Counted from the stretch's first letter, positions 17,416 to 27,517 are shown. The stretch is 64,000 bases of DNA from Flavobacterium psychrophilum (GCA_945879625.1 CAMCVA010000007.1:55549-119548); one strand, 5' to 3'. The notes: a model not told the origin generated them from the letters alone. Numbers and translations: made by a program.

Positions 17416-17874
17416 ATGAAACTATACCAACTCAAAAGCAAACAATTTCTACCCATTTCTTTGGATGAAGCTTGGGCTTTTTTATCCGAACCACGCAATT
17501 TGAAATCCATTACACCCGAATACATGGGTTTTGAAATCTGTGATGGCGCCGATAGACCCATGTATCAAGGCCAAATTATCCAGTATATCGTAACACCTGT
17601 GTTGGGCATCAAAACCAAATGGGTAACCGAAATTACTCATGTGGTTGATAAATCTTTTTTTGTTGATGAGCAACGTTTTGGTCCTTATGCCTTTTGGCAC
17701 CACAAACACTTTCTAAAAGAAGTGCCCGGTGGAGTTGAAATGGAAGACATCATTGATTATAAAATCCCGTTTGGAATTTTTGGCCAATTGGTGCATCCCT
17801 TCTTGGTTAAACCCAAATTGAATGAGATTTTCACTTACAGACAACACAAACTAACAGCCCTTTTTGGGAAATAA
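17416..17874 (+). CDS. SRPBCC family protein (START-like) of the photolyase cluster
   Basis: This 152-residue protein belongs to the SRPBCC/START-like ligand-binding superfamily. It begins with a beta strand-helix pattern (QFLPISLDEAWAFLSEPRNL) and has a central WVTEITHVVDKSFFVDEQ strand pair. The block GPYAFWHHKHFLKEVPGG follows, and a C-terminal helix ends HPFLVKPKLNEIFTYRQHKL. Similar proteins, sometimes called cell-division-inhibitor SulA-like or CHB proteins, occur next to photolyase genes in many bacteria. No catalytic residues can be assigned. It is the first gene of a three-gene plus-strand cluster with an SDR and photolyase and lies just after a promoter containing a palindrome. Confidence 0.75.
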   Translation: MKLYQLKSKQFLPISLDEAWAFLSEPRNLKSITPEYMGFEICDGADRPMYQGQIIQYIVTPVLGIKTKWVTEITHVVDKSFFVDEQRFGPYAFWHHKHFLKEVPGGVEMEDIIDYKIPFGIFGQLVHPFLVKPKLNEIFTYRQHKLTALFGK

Positions 17875-17884
17875 AATAAACAAC

Positions 17885-18580
17885 ATGAAAAACATTGTCT
17901 TAATCGGCGGTTCTTATGGCGTTGGATTGGCTATTGCCGAACTTATGCAAACCGAATCCAACCTCTTTATCTTATCTCGAACTGCACCTCAAACTAACGT
18001 GCGCCATACCCATATTCCATTTGATGTAACTGCGGATGAGTTACCAATTGCACAACTTCCGGCAGTTATTGATGGTTTTGTGTATTGCCCAGGAAGCATC
18101 AACTTGCGACCGTTTAGAGGATTGAAACTAGAAAACTTTGAGCAAGACATGCAAATCAATTTCTTTCAACTCGTGCGCTGTTTGCAAGCCTTGTTGCCCA
18201 ACTTAACGGCTAGCTCGGGAGCAAGCGTGGTGTTGTTTAGTAGCGTGGCTGCCACGATGGGCATGCCGTTTCACAGCAGCATTTCAGCGGCCAAATCAGC
18301 TGTAGAAGGTTTTGCTCGTGCCTTGGCTGCCGAATATGCCCCGCACTTGCGTGTAAATGTAATTGCGCCTTCACTCACACATACACCATTGGCCGATAAA
18401 TTTTTGAATAGCGAACTCAAACAAGAAAAAGCCAACGATCGTCATCCGCTAAAGCGATACGGACAAGCGCAAGATTTGGCCGAAATGGCTGCTTTTTTAC
18501 TGCGTGACCAAGGCAGTTGGATGTCTGGACAAGTCTTGCATTTGGATGGAGGAATGTCTAGACTTTTAGTACATTCGTAA
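17885..18580 (+). CDS. SDR-family protein lacking the catalytic Tyr
   Basis: The 231-residue protein has the Rossmann start MKNIVLIGGSYGVGLAIAEL with a GGSYGVG nucleotide-binding loop. The SDR catalytic Ser is probably in VVLFSSVAA. At the YxxxK position the sequence is ISAAK (HSSISAAKSAVEG), so Lys is kept but the Tyr is Ile. The rest of the fold, including RVNVIAPSLTHTPLA and the C-terminal GQVLHLDGG, looks intact. It may bind NAD(P) without normal dehydrogenase chemistry, or use another acid. The start is set at 17885, because the longer frame begins inside the previous gene. It is followed by photolyase after 13 bases, so the two are probably co-expressed. Confidence 0.82.
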   Translation: MKNIVLIGGSYGVGLAIAELMQTESNLFILSRTAPQTNVRHTHIPFDVTADELPIAQLPAVIDGFVYCPGSINLRPFRGLKLENFEQDMQINFFQLVRCLQALLPNLTASSGASVVLFSSVAATMGMPFHSSISAAKSAVEGFARALAAEYAPHLRVNVIAPSLTHTPLADKFLNSELKQEKANDRHPLKRYGQAQDLAEMAAFLLRDQGSWMSGQVLHLDGGMSRLLVHS

Positions 18581-18593
18581 GTAAATTCTACCT

Positions 18594-19880
18594 ATGACAG
18601 TATTTTGGTTTCGACGTGATTTACGCTTGGAAGACAACCACGGTTTGTATGAATCCTTGGCAGAGTCAAATGAGGTGCTCCCAATTTTTATTTTTGACAC
18701 GACCATTTTAAGCCAATTGGATCGAGCAGATGCCCGCGTGAGTTTTATTCATGATTTACTATCTGCTATCCAAGCAAAGTTGGTAGTTGTTGGAAAATCA
18801 TTGGCGGTATTTCATGGCGATCCACTCACTATTATTGAACAACTTATTGCCCAACACCCCATCTCGGCCGTGTATGCCAACCGCGATTACGAACCCAACG
18901 CCCGATCTCGAGACAAAACAATCTATGAAATGTTGGCCGCCCAGAACATTCCGTTTAAAACCTGTAAAGACCAAGTTATTTTCGAAAAAAACGAAGTAGT
19001 CAAAGACGACGGCTTGCCCTATGTGGTCTACACGCCTTATTCTAACAAATGGAAAAGCAATTTTTCAACGGTTCAGCTACAGTCATATGCTTCTGAATCT
19101 CAGTTAGCAAATTTGGCCGATCATGCCTATCCGTTTTTATCATTGAGCGATATTGGTTTTCAGCGCTCCCACGTTGCGATTACTCCCTATGATGTGTCTG
19201 CACATTTAATAGACAACTACGAACAAACCCGCAATTTTCCGGCAGTAAATAAAACCTCCTACTTGGGAGCTTATTTGCGTTTTGGGGCGGTGAGCATCCG
19301 TAAAATGGTGCAAATCGCGTCCCGTTCCAACAACAAAACGTTTTTGAATGAACTCATTTGGCGGGAATTTTTCATGCAAATTTTATGGCATTTTCCGCAC
19401 ACCACACGAGCCAGTTTTCGACCCAAATACGACGCCATTCAATGGAATAACAACGAAGCTGATTTTGAGAAATGGTGCACCGGGCATACCGGATATCCTT
19501 TTGTAGATGCGGGTATGCGCGAACTTAATGCTACCGGACACATGCACAACCGCGTGCGGATGATTGTGGCCAGTTTTTTATGCAAACACCTGCTCATCGA
19601 TTGGCGCTGGGGCGAAACCTATTTTGCCCAAAAGCTATTGGATTACGAACAAGCAAGCAATGTTGGGAATTGGCAATGGGCCGCAGGGAGCGGAGTAGAT
19701 GCAGCTCCTTATTTTCGCATCTTTAATCCAAGCGAACAGATTAAAAAATTTGACAAACAATTAGAATATATCAATAAATGGGTGCCTGAGCTACATGAAT
19801 TGACTTACCCAACTCCTATGGTCGATCATAAATTTGCGCGAGAGCGTTGCTTGGTTCGGTATAAAGAAGCGGTTGGCTAA
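18594..19880 (+). CDS. phrB: Cryptochrome/deoxyribodipyrimidine photolyase
   Basis: This 428-residue flavoprotein probably repairs UV-induced cyclobutane pyrimidine dimers with blue light. The N-terminal alpha/beta antenna domain starts VFWFRRDLRLEDNHGL. The C-terminal FAD-binding helical domain has LIWREFFMQILWHFP, the HTGYPFVDAGMRELNATGHM block, and NVGNWQWAAGSGVDAAPYFR with the family Trp/Asn residues. Motifs fit class I CPD photolyase more than a cryptochrome without repair function, but this is not certain. It is the last gene of the SRPBCC-SDR-photolyase run and is followed by a strong terminator. Confidence 0.93.
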   Translation: MTVFWFRRDLRLEDNHGLYESLAESNEVLPIFIFDTTILSQLDRADARVSFIHDLLSAIQAKLVVVGKSLAVFHGDPLTIIEQLIAQHPISAVYANRDYEPNARSRDKTIYEMLAAQNIPFKTCKDQVIFEKNEVVKDDGLPYVVYTPYSNKWKSNFSTVQLQSYASESQLANLADHAYPFLSLSDIGFQRSHVAITPYDVSAHLIDNYEQTRNFPAVNKTSYLGAYLRFGAVSIRKMVQIASRSNNKTFLNELIWREFFMQILWHFPHTTRASFRPKYDAIQWNNNEADFEKWCTGHTGYPFVDAGMRELNATGHMHNRVRMIVASFLCKHLLIDWRWGETYFAQKLLDYEQASNVGNWQWAAGSGVDAAPYFRIFNPSEQIKKFDKQLEYINKWVPELHELTYPTPMVDHKFARERCLVRYKEAVG

Positions 19881-19887
19881 AACAAAA

Positions 19888-19909
19888 AACCACCTTGGGA
19901 AAGGTGGTT
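19888..19909. terminator. Terminator after photolyase
   Basis: AACCACCTT at 19888-19896 pairs perfectly with 19901-19909 around GGGA, 7 bases after the photolyase stop. An A-tract precedes it, so it may also stop the convergent CAP gene. Confidence 0.85.
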
Positions 19910-19949
19910 CAATGTCAAAAAAAACTAAACTAAACTCTATTTTTAAACG

Positions 19950-20447
19950 CTATTTTTTTATAAAGATATTGGTAAAATATTTTTTACCGGTGTAGGGGTC
20001 AACTCGGATTGAAACTCCAAAATGTGTAAAAGTTCCCTCGATGTTTGCTTTGTGTGCGGGGCTGTTTAACCAGGCATTCAAGGCTGAAGCAGGAGTAGCA
20101 AAATTATAGGCCACATTTTCATTTACTTTTACCGCACCCAAGACTTCCATGATGTTGTGTGAACGTTGGTCAAATAAATCGTGATTAACTACTTGCTTGG
20201 CGATCATATATACATTGTGCTCCTCTGATTTGAAAGAAACGTGATTCACGATTTCTAATGCATTCAATCCTTGACTCACGCGGTACTCGTTAATTAAATC
20301 GGCCAATTCAAGTTCATCGGACGAATAGTTAAATTGCTGAACCAATTCGGGTTTGGCGATATTATCTTCTGATGCGTTAGACGAACAAGAAGATAAACTG
20401 AGCACTAAGGCTACAACTACAAGGGATTTGAGTACAAGTGATTTCAT
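19950..20447 (-). CDS. CAP (SCP/PR1-like) domain lipoprotein
   Basis: This 165-residue predicted lipoprotein has signal sequence MKSLVLKSLVVVALVLSL with lipobox LSSC. Its CAP domain reads LADLINEYRVSQGLNALEIV near the N-terminus, then HNIMEVLGAVKVNENVAYNF, ALNAWLNSPAHKANIEG and FTHFGVSI, the four blocks of the bacterial CAP/YkwD type. The start at 20447 is chosen over 20498 because it gives a proper lipoprotein signal. CAP proteins are secreted and bind lipids or other ligands; the role here is unknown. It is monocistronic, convergent with photolyase and separated from pdxH by a terminator. Confidence 0.85.
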   Translation of the reverse strand: MKSLVLKSLVVVALVLSLSSCSSNASEDNIAKPELVQQFNYSSDELELADLINEYRVSQGLNALEIVNHVSFKSEEHNVYMIAKQVVNHDLFDQRSHNIMEVLGAVKVNENVAYNFATPASALNAWLNSPAHKANIEGTFTHFGVSIRVDPYTGKKYFTNIFIKK

Positions 20448-20631
20448 AATCAGTAGGTTTGAGTTTACAGTAGATTTGGGCAAAACTTTCGTAAACAATT
20501 ATTCTTTCTTTTTGACACCACAATAGTACGTCGTTTATCGTTTAAGTGTGAAATAAAATCGATGAAATACACTTATTTAAATTTTTATACTATATTTTTC
20601 TTACAATAATTGAAAATATCAGACATAAAAA

Positions 20632-20651
20632 AAACTCCTGAAAAGGAGTTT
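20632..20651 (-). terminator. Terminator after pdxH
   Basis: AAACTCCT at 20632-20639 pairs with AGGAGTTT at 20644-20651 with a GAAA loop. On the minus strand it is followed by a T tract. It lies 21 bases downstream of the pdxH stop, at the end of the pyrR-to-pdxH operon. Confidence 0.8.
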
Positions 20652-20672
20652 AAGGAATAGTTCGGTAATACT

Positions 20673-21314
20673 TTATGGAGCCAAACGATCAACGGACCAG
20701 GAAAAATCGGCTTGTATTGTATACCGAATACGGTCGTGCAAACGATTGGGTCGACCTTGCCAAAACTCAACGGATATTGGTTCAACGCGGTATCCTCCCC
20801 AATGTGCTGGTCGCTGTACTTCTTGGTTGCGCTGTTGTTCTAAATCGTGTAATTGGGTTTCCAATACTGTTCGGTTGGGGATAATCTCACTTTGCGGTGA
20901 GACAATGGCGCCCAATTGGCTTCCCAATGGCCGAGAATAAAAATACGCATCCGATTGCTCGGCAGATAATAGCAGTGCTGTCCCTTTAATAATAACTTGA
21001 CGTTCCATGCTATTCCAAAAAAAAGATAAACATACCTTGGGATTGGCTGCAATGGCTTTGCCTTTTTCGGATTGGTAATTGGTATAAAACACAAATCCTT
21101 CTTCGTTGTATTGTTTCAATAACACCACGCGTGCTTTGGGAAAACCATCAAACCCGAGAGTAGAAACGGTCATGGCGTTCACCTCGTCAACTCCACCAAA
21201 ATCTTGCACTTCGTGAAACCAGCGGTGAAACAAATTGATGGGATCGCTTGGAATATCTTGCTCCAACAAGCTACTTATTTCGTAAGACTTTCTGTAATTA
21301 CTTAGATCTTTCAT
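20673..21314 (-). CDS. pdxH: Pyridoxamine 5'-phosphate oxidase
   Basis: PdxH oxidises pyridoxine or pyridoxamine phosphate to pyridoxal phosphate with FMN. The 213-residue length is normal. Recognised blocks are LSNYRKSYE at the N-terminus, NAMTVSTLGFDGFPKARVVLLK (FMN-contacting), GFVFYTNYQSEKGKAI, FFWNSMERQVIIKG, and the C-terminal VEPISVEFWQGRPNRLHDR with the substrate-binding RPNRLHDR. The start is the ATG at 21314; a TTG nine bases upstream is less likely. It is the last gene of a minus-strand run after rnz, 43 bases away. The enzyme is cytosolic. Confidence 0.95.
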   Translation of the reverse strand: MKDLSNYRKSYEISSLLEQDIPSDPINLFHRWFHEVQDFGGVDEVNAMTVSTLGFDGFPKARVVLLKQYNEEGFVFYTNYQSEKGKAIAANPKVCLSFFWNSMERQVIIKGTALLLSAEQSDAYFYSRPLGSQLGAIVSPQSEIIPNRTVLETQLHDLEQQRNQEVQRPAHWGGYRVEPISVEFWQGRPNRLHDRIRYTIQADFSWSVDRLAP

Positions 21315-21357
21315 ACGCTTCAAATTGAGTGACGAAGGTACTTATTTTTGAGTGTTT

Positions 21358-22263
21358 TTAAAATTCAAATCGAACGCCATCATTGGCCAATAAAACGGAC
21401 TCAAAATGTGCTTGGGCTTCCTGTTTAAATAACTCAATATTTGCGTAACGTGTAGAATAATGGCCTAAAATTAGCTGACCAACGCCCGCTTTCTGCGCGA
21501 TCAATGCGGCTTGCTTGGCGGTGGCATGCATGGTTTTTTTGGCCAAAGCTTCCTCTGATTCCAAAAAAGTGCTCTCGTGGTACAAAACGGTTGCATCTTG
21601 AATATACGGAATAATCGATTCGGTATATTTGGTATCCGAACAATAGGCATAGCTTTTGGTGACTGGGGGATCTAAACTCAATTCCGAATTGGGGATCACT
21701 CGTCCATCTTCTAAAGTGATGTCTTTGCCGTTCTTGATGTTTTGGTAGTAACAGCTGTCTATTTCGTAGTTCAAAACCGCATTCATATCCAACTTGCGTT
21801 CTGCTGGTTTTTCTTGAAACAAAAATCCGTTGGTATACACGCGGTGTTTGAGCGGAAAACTGTGTACGCGCACCTGATCATCTTCATACAATACTTGGGA
21901 TTCTTTGGATGTCAAGTCGTGAAAAATCAAGTCGAATTGGGGCCAAGACTCCGACAAGCGCAATTGCAATTGAATAATTTCTTGGATACCTTTGGGCCCA
22001 TAAATATGCAATTCATTTGCCCGACTCAACAAGGAAAAAGTAGAGATTAAGCCAATTAATCCATAAAAATGATCGCCGTGCAAATGCGAGATAAACACGC
22101 GATCTATCTTAGTAAATTTAATTTTCTGTTTGCGCAATTGCACTTGGGTGCCTTCTCCGCAATCGATTAGAAAATGTTGATTGCGAATTTCTAAAACCTG
22201 GGAAGTTGGATTGGTAAGGGTGCGTGGGGTGGCTGCATAACAGCCCAAAATAGTGAGGTTCAT
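21358..22263 (-). CDS. rnz: Ribonuclease Z
   Basis: tRNase Z removes 3' trailers from tRNA precursors. The 301-residue length is that of the short form. Zinc-binding metallo-beta-lactamase motifs are visible: FLIDCGEGTQVQLRK, SHLHGDHFYGLIGL (the HxHxDH motif), AYCSDTKYTE, and a C-terminal ILGHYSTRY. The segment YHESTFLESEEALAKKTMHA matches the family's conserved HEST and exosite region. It is a soluble homodimer in known members. It sits 6 bases after the STAS-like gene in the pyrR-pyrB-STAS-rnz-pdxH run. Confidence 0.95.
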   Translation of the reverse strand: MNLTILGCYAATPRTLTNPTSQVLEIRNQHFLIDCGEGTQVQLRKQKIKFTKIDRVFISHLHGDHFYGLIGLISTFSLLSRANELHIYGPKGIQEIIQLQLRLSESWPQFDLIFHDLTSKESQVLYEDDQVRVHSFPLKHRVYTNGFLFQEKPAERKLDMNAVLNYEIDSCYYQNIKNGKDITLEDGRVIPNSELSLDPPVTKSYAYCSDTKYTESIIPYIQDATVLYHESTFLESEEALAKKTMHATAKQAALIAQKAGVGQLILGHYSTRYANIELFKQEAQAHFESVLLANDGVRFEF

Positions 22264-22269
22264 GTTGAA

Positions 22270-22602
22270 TTAAAATCCTAGATCGCGCTCAATTTCGTCC
22301 AATTCAATCAAGTCGTGCGCTTCCAATTGCGAGGGAACGACAGAAAGTTTGTCTGAAATTGTATTGAAATCAATATCATTGGCCACCAATACAAATGATT
22401 TTTTGGCGGATTTATGCGTTTTGGATAACGCCAAAAATAGATTGAGTTGTTTAATGGTCAACTCCTTGTGCTGCGTGAGATCAACAATTATGTTTTCTTT
22501 TTCGAAACTTTTGTATTCATGGCTGAGTTTCTCCACAAAAGATTCCAAATTCCCTTGGGTATCTTTAATAATCACGCTGTGATTTTGGTGCTCTACTTTC
22601 AT
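22270..22602 (-). CDS. STAS-like hypothetical protein
   Basis: This 110-residue acidic protein has an alternating beta/alpha pattern like STAS or anti-sigma-antagonist proteins: a VIIKDTQG strand, NIIVDLTQHKELTIKQLNLF, the KSFVLVANDIDFN strand and a helical DLIELDEIERDLGF tail. There is no obvious phosphorylatable Ser motif. It occurs 3 bases after pyrB and 6 bases before rnz, so it is translated from the same message. I do not recognise a characterised homologue. The STAS assignment is a guess from fold pattern, and the gene's existence is supported by tight packing on both sides. Confidence 0.7.
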   Translation of the reverse strand: MKVEHQNHSVIIKDTQGNLESFVEKLSHEYKSFEKENIIVDLTQHKELTIKQLNLFLALSKTHKSAKKSFVLVANDIDFNTISDKLSVVPSQLEAHDLIELDEIERDLGF

Positions 22603-22605
22603 GGG

Positions 22606-23535
22606 TTAGGACTGTATTTTGGAGGCCAATAAATAAATCACTGCCATTCGGATAGCCACACCATTTTCTACTTGGTTTAAGATTACCGATTGCGACGAAT
22701 CAGCGACTTCACTGGTAATCTCTACCCCACGATTGATGGGGCCTGGGTGCATAATTACAATTTCTTTGGATAACGAATCCAACAGCGGTTTGTCTACTCC
22801 ATATTGCTGAGCATATTCGCGGGTAGACGGAAAATAATTTACGTCCATGCGCTCGTTTTGCACACGGAGCATATTGGCCACATCGCACCATTCGAGGGCT
22901 TTGCGCAAATTGGGTTCTACTTGTACCCCCAAGGATTCTATGTAACGCGGAATCAAGGTTTTGGGTCCGCACACTTTTACTTGGGCACCCTGCATCTGCA
23001 AGGCATAAATATTAGAAAGTGCAACTCTTGAATGCAATATATCGCCCACAATGACCACTTTTTTTTCTCCTACTTCACCCAATCGTTCACGTATCGAATA
23101 ACTATCTAAGAGCGCTTGCGTAGGATGTTCGTGTGCACCATCGCCTGCATTGATGATACTGGCCTTCACTTTTTGCGACAAAAAATGAGCCGCTCCTGGC
23201 GAAGAATGGCGCATCACCACCATATCGACTTTCATGGATAAGATGTTGTTTACCGTATCAATTAAAGTCTCCCCTTTTTTTACCGAAGATTGTGCTGCCG
23301 AAAAACTAATCACATCGGCAGAAAGGCGTTTTTGGGCCAACTCAAACGACAATTTGGTTCGGGTGCTATTTTCGAAAAAGATATTGGCAATGGTAATGTC
23401 TCGTAATGATGGAACTTTTTTGATGGGGCGATTGATGACTTCTTTAAAGTGATCGGCTGTTTCAAAAATCAGCTGAATATCTTCGGGCTGAAGGTATTTG
23501 ATTCCCAATAAATGATTGACACTTAATTCACTCAT
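22606..23535 (-). CDS. pyrB: Aspartate carbamoyltransferase catalytic subunit
   Basis: PyrB makes N-carbamoyl-L-aspartate from carbamoyl phosphate and aspartate, the committed step of pyrimidine synthesis. The 309 residues contain the carbamoyl-phosphate motif FFENSTRTKLSFELA, the MRHSSPGAAHFLS block, GDGAHEHPTQALLD and the C-terminal HPGPINRGVEI. No PyrI regulatory subunit is adjacent, which fits the shorter PyrB-only type. The start ATG overlaps the pyrR stop by 4 bases, as expected for a pyrR-pyrB operon. Regulation by PyrR attenuation is possible but no attenuator was recognised upstream. Confidence 0.96.
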   Translation of the reverse strand: MSELSVNHLLGIKYLQPEDIQLIFETADHFKEVINRPIKKVPSLRDITIANIFFENSTRTKLSFELAQKRLSADVISFSAAQSSVKKGETLIDTVNNILSMKVDMVVMRHSSPGAAHFLSQKVKASIINAGDGAHEHPTQALLDSYSIRERLGEVGEKKVVIVGDILHSRVALSNIYALQMQGAQVKVCGPKTLIPRYIESLGVQVEPNLRKALEWCDVANMLRVQNERMDVNYFPSTREYAQQYGVDKPLLDSLSKEIVIMHPGPINRGVEITSEVADSSQSVILNQVENGVAIRMAVIYLLASKIQS

Positions 23536-24098
23536 GCGGTTGTTGTGGTTTGTATAGTTGTTGTTGGAACTAAATAGACGGCATCTTCACCGTCTTGTTC
23601 TTTCCAGTGGACTTTTACTTTTTCTTGGTTGATGGCATCTACCTGACGTCCGCGGTAATCGGGCTGTATGGGTAAATGTCGACTAAATCGTCGGTCAATG
23701 AGTACCAATAATTCAATTTCGGCGGGTCGGCCAAACGACTGAATAGCGGTTAAGGCTGATCGGATGCTGCGACCAGTGTATAAAACATCGTCAATGAAAA
23801 TGACTTTTTTGTTTTCGACTAAAAAATCAATTTTGGTAGAATTGGCCTCGATTGGGGTAGCGGTACGACGAAAATCGTCCCTGAAAAAAGTGATGTCCAA
23901 ATAGCCAAAAGCAATGCTAGGCACCTGGTATTCCTGCTCTAGCAGTTGTTTGATACGCTCAGCCAGAAACACACCTCTCGGTTGAATCCCAACTAATACT
24001 GTGTTTGAAAAATCCAAATGTTTTTCAATTAACTGACACGCCAAACGATGCAAGATGATGGCAACTTCTTTTTCACTGAGCAATAGTTTTTGACTCAT
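23532..24098 (-). CDS. pyrR: Bifunctional pyr operon regulator / uracil phosphoribosyltransferase PyrR
   Basis: The 188-residue protein has the phosphoribosyltransferase PRPP loop VIFIDDVLYTGRSIRSAL and the PyrR pattern LVGIQPRGVFLAERIKQLL near the N-terminus. The block ELLVLIDRRFSRHLPIQPDYRG matches the RNA-binding and nucleotide-binding tail of PyrR. In Firmicutes PyrR binds UMP and pyr mRNA to control attenuation; in Bacteroidota the RNA-binding function is less certain. The start is the ATG at 24098 (MSQKLLLSEKEV); a longer frame to 24221 adds a non-conserved, basic extension. It overlaps pyrB and is preceded by the ABC-F terminator. Confidence 0.9.
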   Translation of the reverse strand: MSQKLLLSEKEVAIILHRLACQLIEKHLDFSNTVLVGIQPRGVFLAERIKQLLEQEYQVPSIAFGYLDITFFRDDFRRTATPIEANSTKIDFLVENKKVIFIDDVLYTGRSIRSALTAIQSFGRPAEIELLVLIDRRFSRHLPIQPDYRGRQVDAINQEKVKVHWKEQDGEDAVYLVPTTTIQTTTTA

Positions 24099-24226
24099 GG
24101 GTGCGTGTGTTTGGTCGGTAAAATTAGTATTTTTTGTAGACCTTTTTGAGTTTTTCTTACTCAATCTAAAATTTTTATTTATCCAAAACCCAATTGACCT
24201 GTATTGAGCAAAGAAATTCAAAACAA

Positions 24227-24251
24227 AAAAATCCCTAAAAAAGGGATTTTT
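24227..24251 (-). terminator. Terminator after the ABC-F gene
   Basis: AAAAATCCCT at 24227-24236 pairs with AGGGATTTTT at 24242-24251 across 5 A. It is downstream of the ABC-F stop on the minus strand, with a following T tract, and separates that gene from pyrR. Confidence 0.85.
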
Positions 24252-24278
24252 ATTCGTTATTCTAGGTAAGCACAGGTG

Positions 24279-25952
<1,674 letters not shown>

Positions 25953-26017
25953 TCATGGCTTTGGGCAACAAAAGTTTATTTAACGAGGCCTTAACACTAC
26001 CCTATATGTAGACTCGA

Positions 26018-26025
26018 TATTTTTG
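26018..26025 (+). promoter_or_regulatory. Putative -7 box for the thioredoxin-fold lipoprotein gene
   Basis: TATTTTTG matches TAnnTTTG, 18 bases before the ATG at 26044. No TTG was seen at -33, only a TTA at 25991. Confidence 0.4.
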
Positions 26026-26043
26026 TCCCCTATTTTAATATAA

Positions 26044-27450
26044 ATGACTGACCTCAAGAAGCATATTGTTCCATACTTTGTTTTGCCCTTGGCCTTCTTA
26101 TTGGTTTCCTGCAACAAGGAATTTAAAAGCGACAATTATACCGCCTATTTTGGTGGCGAAGTTTCAAATCCAACCAATCCATACATGCTCTTTTGCCGAG
26201 ACAACGAGGTGATTGACAGCGTGCTGCTCGACGAAAACAATCGGTTTTTCATCAAATTTGACTCGCTAACTCCTGGTATGTACACGTTCAAAAACGATCC
26301 GGAATACCAGTATGTTTATTTTGAAAAAAACGACAGTATCATGGTGCGGCTCAATGCCAAAGACTTTGACAACTCGATTGTTTTTTGTGGTCGTGGCGAT
26401 CAAAAAAATAACTTTTTGATGGAGTTGTATCTTAAAAACGAAGCCGATCGCAACACCATTTTTGATGTGTTTGATTACCCACTTCCCAAATTTACTGCGC
26501 AAATTGACGCTTCCTACAAAGAGAAAAAGAATTTTTATCTGCAGAAAAAAGCCAGCATCAAATGGAGCAGCGGTTTTGATTTGTATGCCCAAAGTGCGTT
26601 GAATTTTGCGCATTATACCAAAAAAGAAATTTACCCACTGGCCCACAAAATGAGAACCGGTGAAGACGTAATTGAGCTCCTGCCCTCCTTCTTTTACAAC
26701 TACCGAAAAGCTATAAATTTCAACAACCCCAACTTGTCCAATTATGCACCATTTGTGTCCTATTTATCGCATATGCTCAACAACATGGGGGCCATCAATT
26801 ACCACAATCATTTCACTGAAGTAGATTTGGCCTTAAAGACCAACATCAATAAATTAAAAATTGCGGATACTCTCCTTAAAAATGAAAAGGTAAAAAACAT
26901 CATCCTCAACAACATTGCCTTTACCTATTTGCTCGAGGAACAAAACATGGTGAACAATCAAAAATTTCTGGATACCTACCACCAAGTTTCGACCGACAAC
27001 AGCAAGAAAAACGAAATTAACGAGATAGGCAAAGCCATCAATAACCTCATTGCGCAAAAGCAATTGCCGCAAGTAAAACTCGTTGACTTAGCCAATAAAC
27101 CCTTTGACTATAGGACCCTATGTGAGTCTAAAACCATCTTATTTTTTTGGACTAAAAACCTCACTTCGCACTACATCGCAGCACATAAAAAAGCCATAGA
27201 ATTGCATATGCTTCACCCCGAATATACCATTGTGGCCGTCAATCTAGATTCCGATGTATCCGAATGGCAAAACCTAGTGGCCAAGTACAACTTTAATGGA
27301 ATCGTAGAAGTTCAGGCGCACAACTTTGAAGAAGCCAAACGGAATTGGGCCATCATGAAAGTGCACCGCACGATTATCTTGGAACCCAATACGATAATAA
27401 AAAATGCCTTTACCAATTTGTTTGATGTGGATTTTGAAAAACAATTGTAA
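26044..27450 (+). CDS. Lipoprotein with DUF4369-like and thioredoxin-like domains, lacking CXXC
   Basis: This 468-residue predicted lipoprotein has signal HIVPYFVLPLAFLLVSC with the lipobox Cys at 23. Residues 30-120 look like a DUF4369-type beta domain (FGGEVSNPTNPYML and the GMYTFKNDPEYQYVYFEKND stretch). A long helical middle follows. The C-terminal 110 residues read as a thioredoxin fold (TILFFWTKNLTSHYIAAHKK, then the strand TIVAVNLDSD). The WCxxC position is occupied by WTKNLTSH, so there are no redox Cys. The role is unknown; it may be a structural or binding relative of TlpA/ResA. It is monocistronic and followed by a terminator. Confidence 0.7.
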   Translation: MTDLKKHIVPYFVLPLAFLLVSCNKEFKSDNYTAYFGGEVSNPTNPYMLFCRDNEVIDSVLLDENNRFFIKFDSLTPGMYTFKNDPEYQYVYFEKNDSIMVRLNAKDFDNSIVFCGRGDQKNNFLMELYLKNEADRNTIFDVFDYPLPKFTAQIDASYKEKKNFYLQKKASIKWSSGFDLYAQSALNFAHYTKKEIYPLAHKMRTGEDVIELLPSFFYNYRKAINFNNPNLSNYAPFVSYLSHMLNNMGAINYHNHFTEVDLALKTNINKLKIADTLLKNEKVKNIILNNIAFTYLLEEQNMVNNQKFLDTYHQVSTDNSKKNEINEIGKAINNLIAQKQLPQVKLVDLANKPFDYRTLCESKTILFFWTKNLTSHYIAAHKKAIELHMLHPEYTIVAVNLDSDVSEWQNLVAKYNFNGIVEVQAHNFEEAKRNWAIMKVHRTIILEPNTIIKNAFTNLFDVDFEKQL

Positions 27451-27468
27451 GCCAAGTATAACTCAATA

Positions 27469-27500
27469 AAAAAGGGACCTCATTGCTGAAGTCCCTTTTT
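27469..27500. terminator. Terminator between the lipoprotein gene and the transaldolase gene
   Basis: AAAAAGGGAC at 27469-27478 pairs with GTCCCTTTTT at 27491-27500. The stem is extended by TCA/TGA with one mismatch and closed by a TTGC loop. T and A tracts on both sides make it bidirectional for the convergent genes. Confidence 0.85.
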
Positions 27501-27517
27501 TTATCTCGTGTTTTTTT

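Noticed and set aside
20448..20672. A small gene between pdxH and the CAP protein gene
   Set aside because: Frames here only extend pdxH in another frame; the gap holds the pdxH terminator and otherwise nothing convincing.
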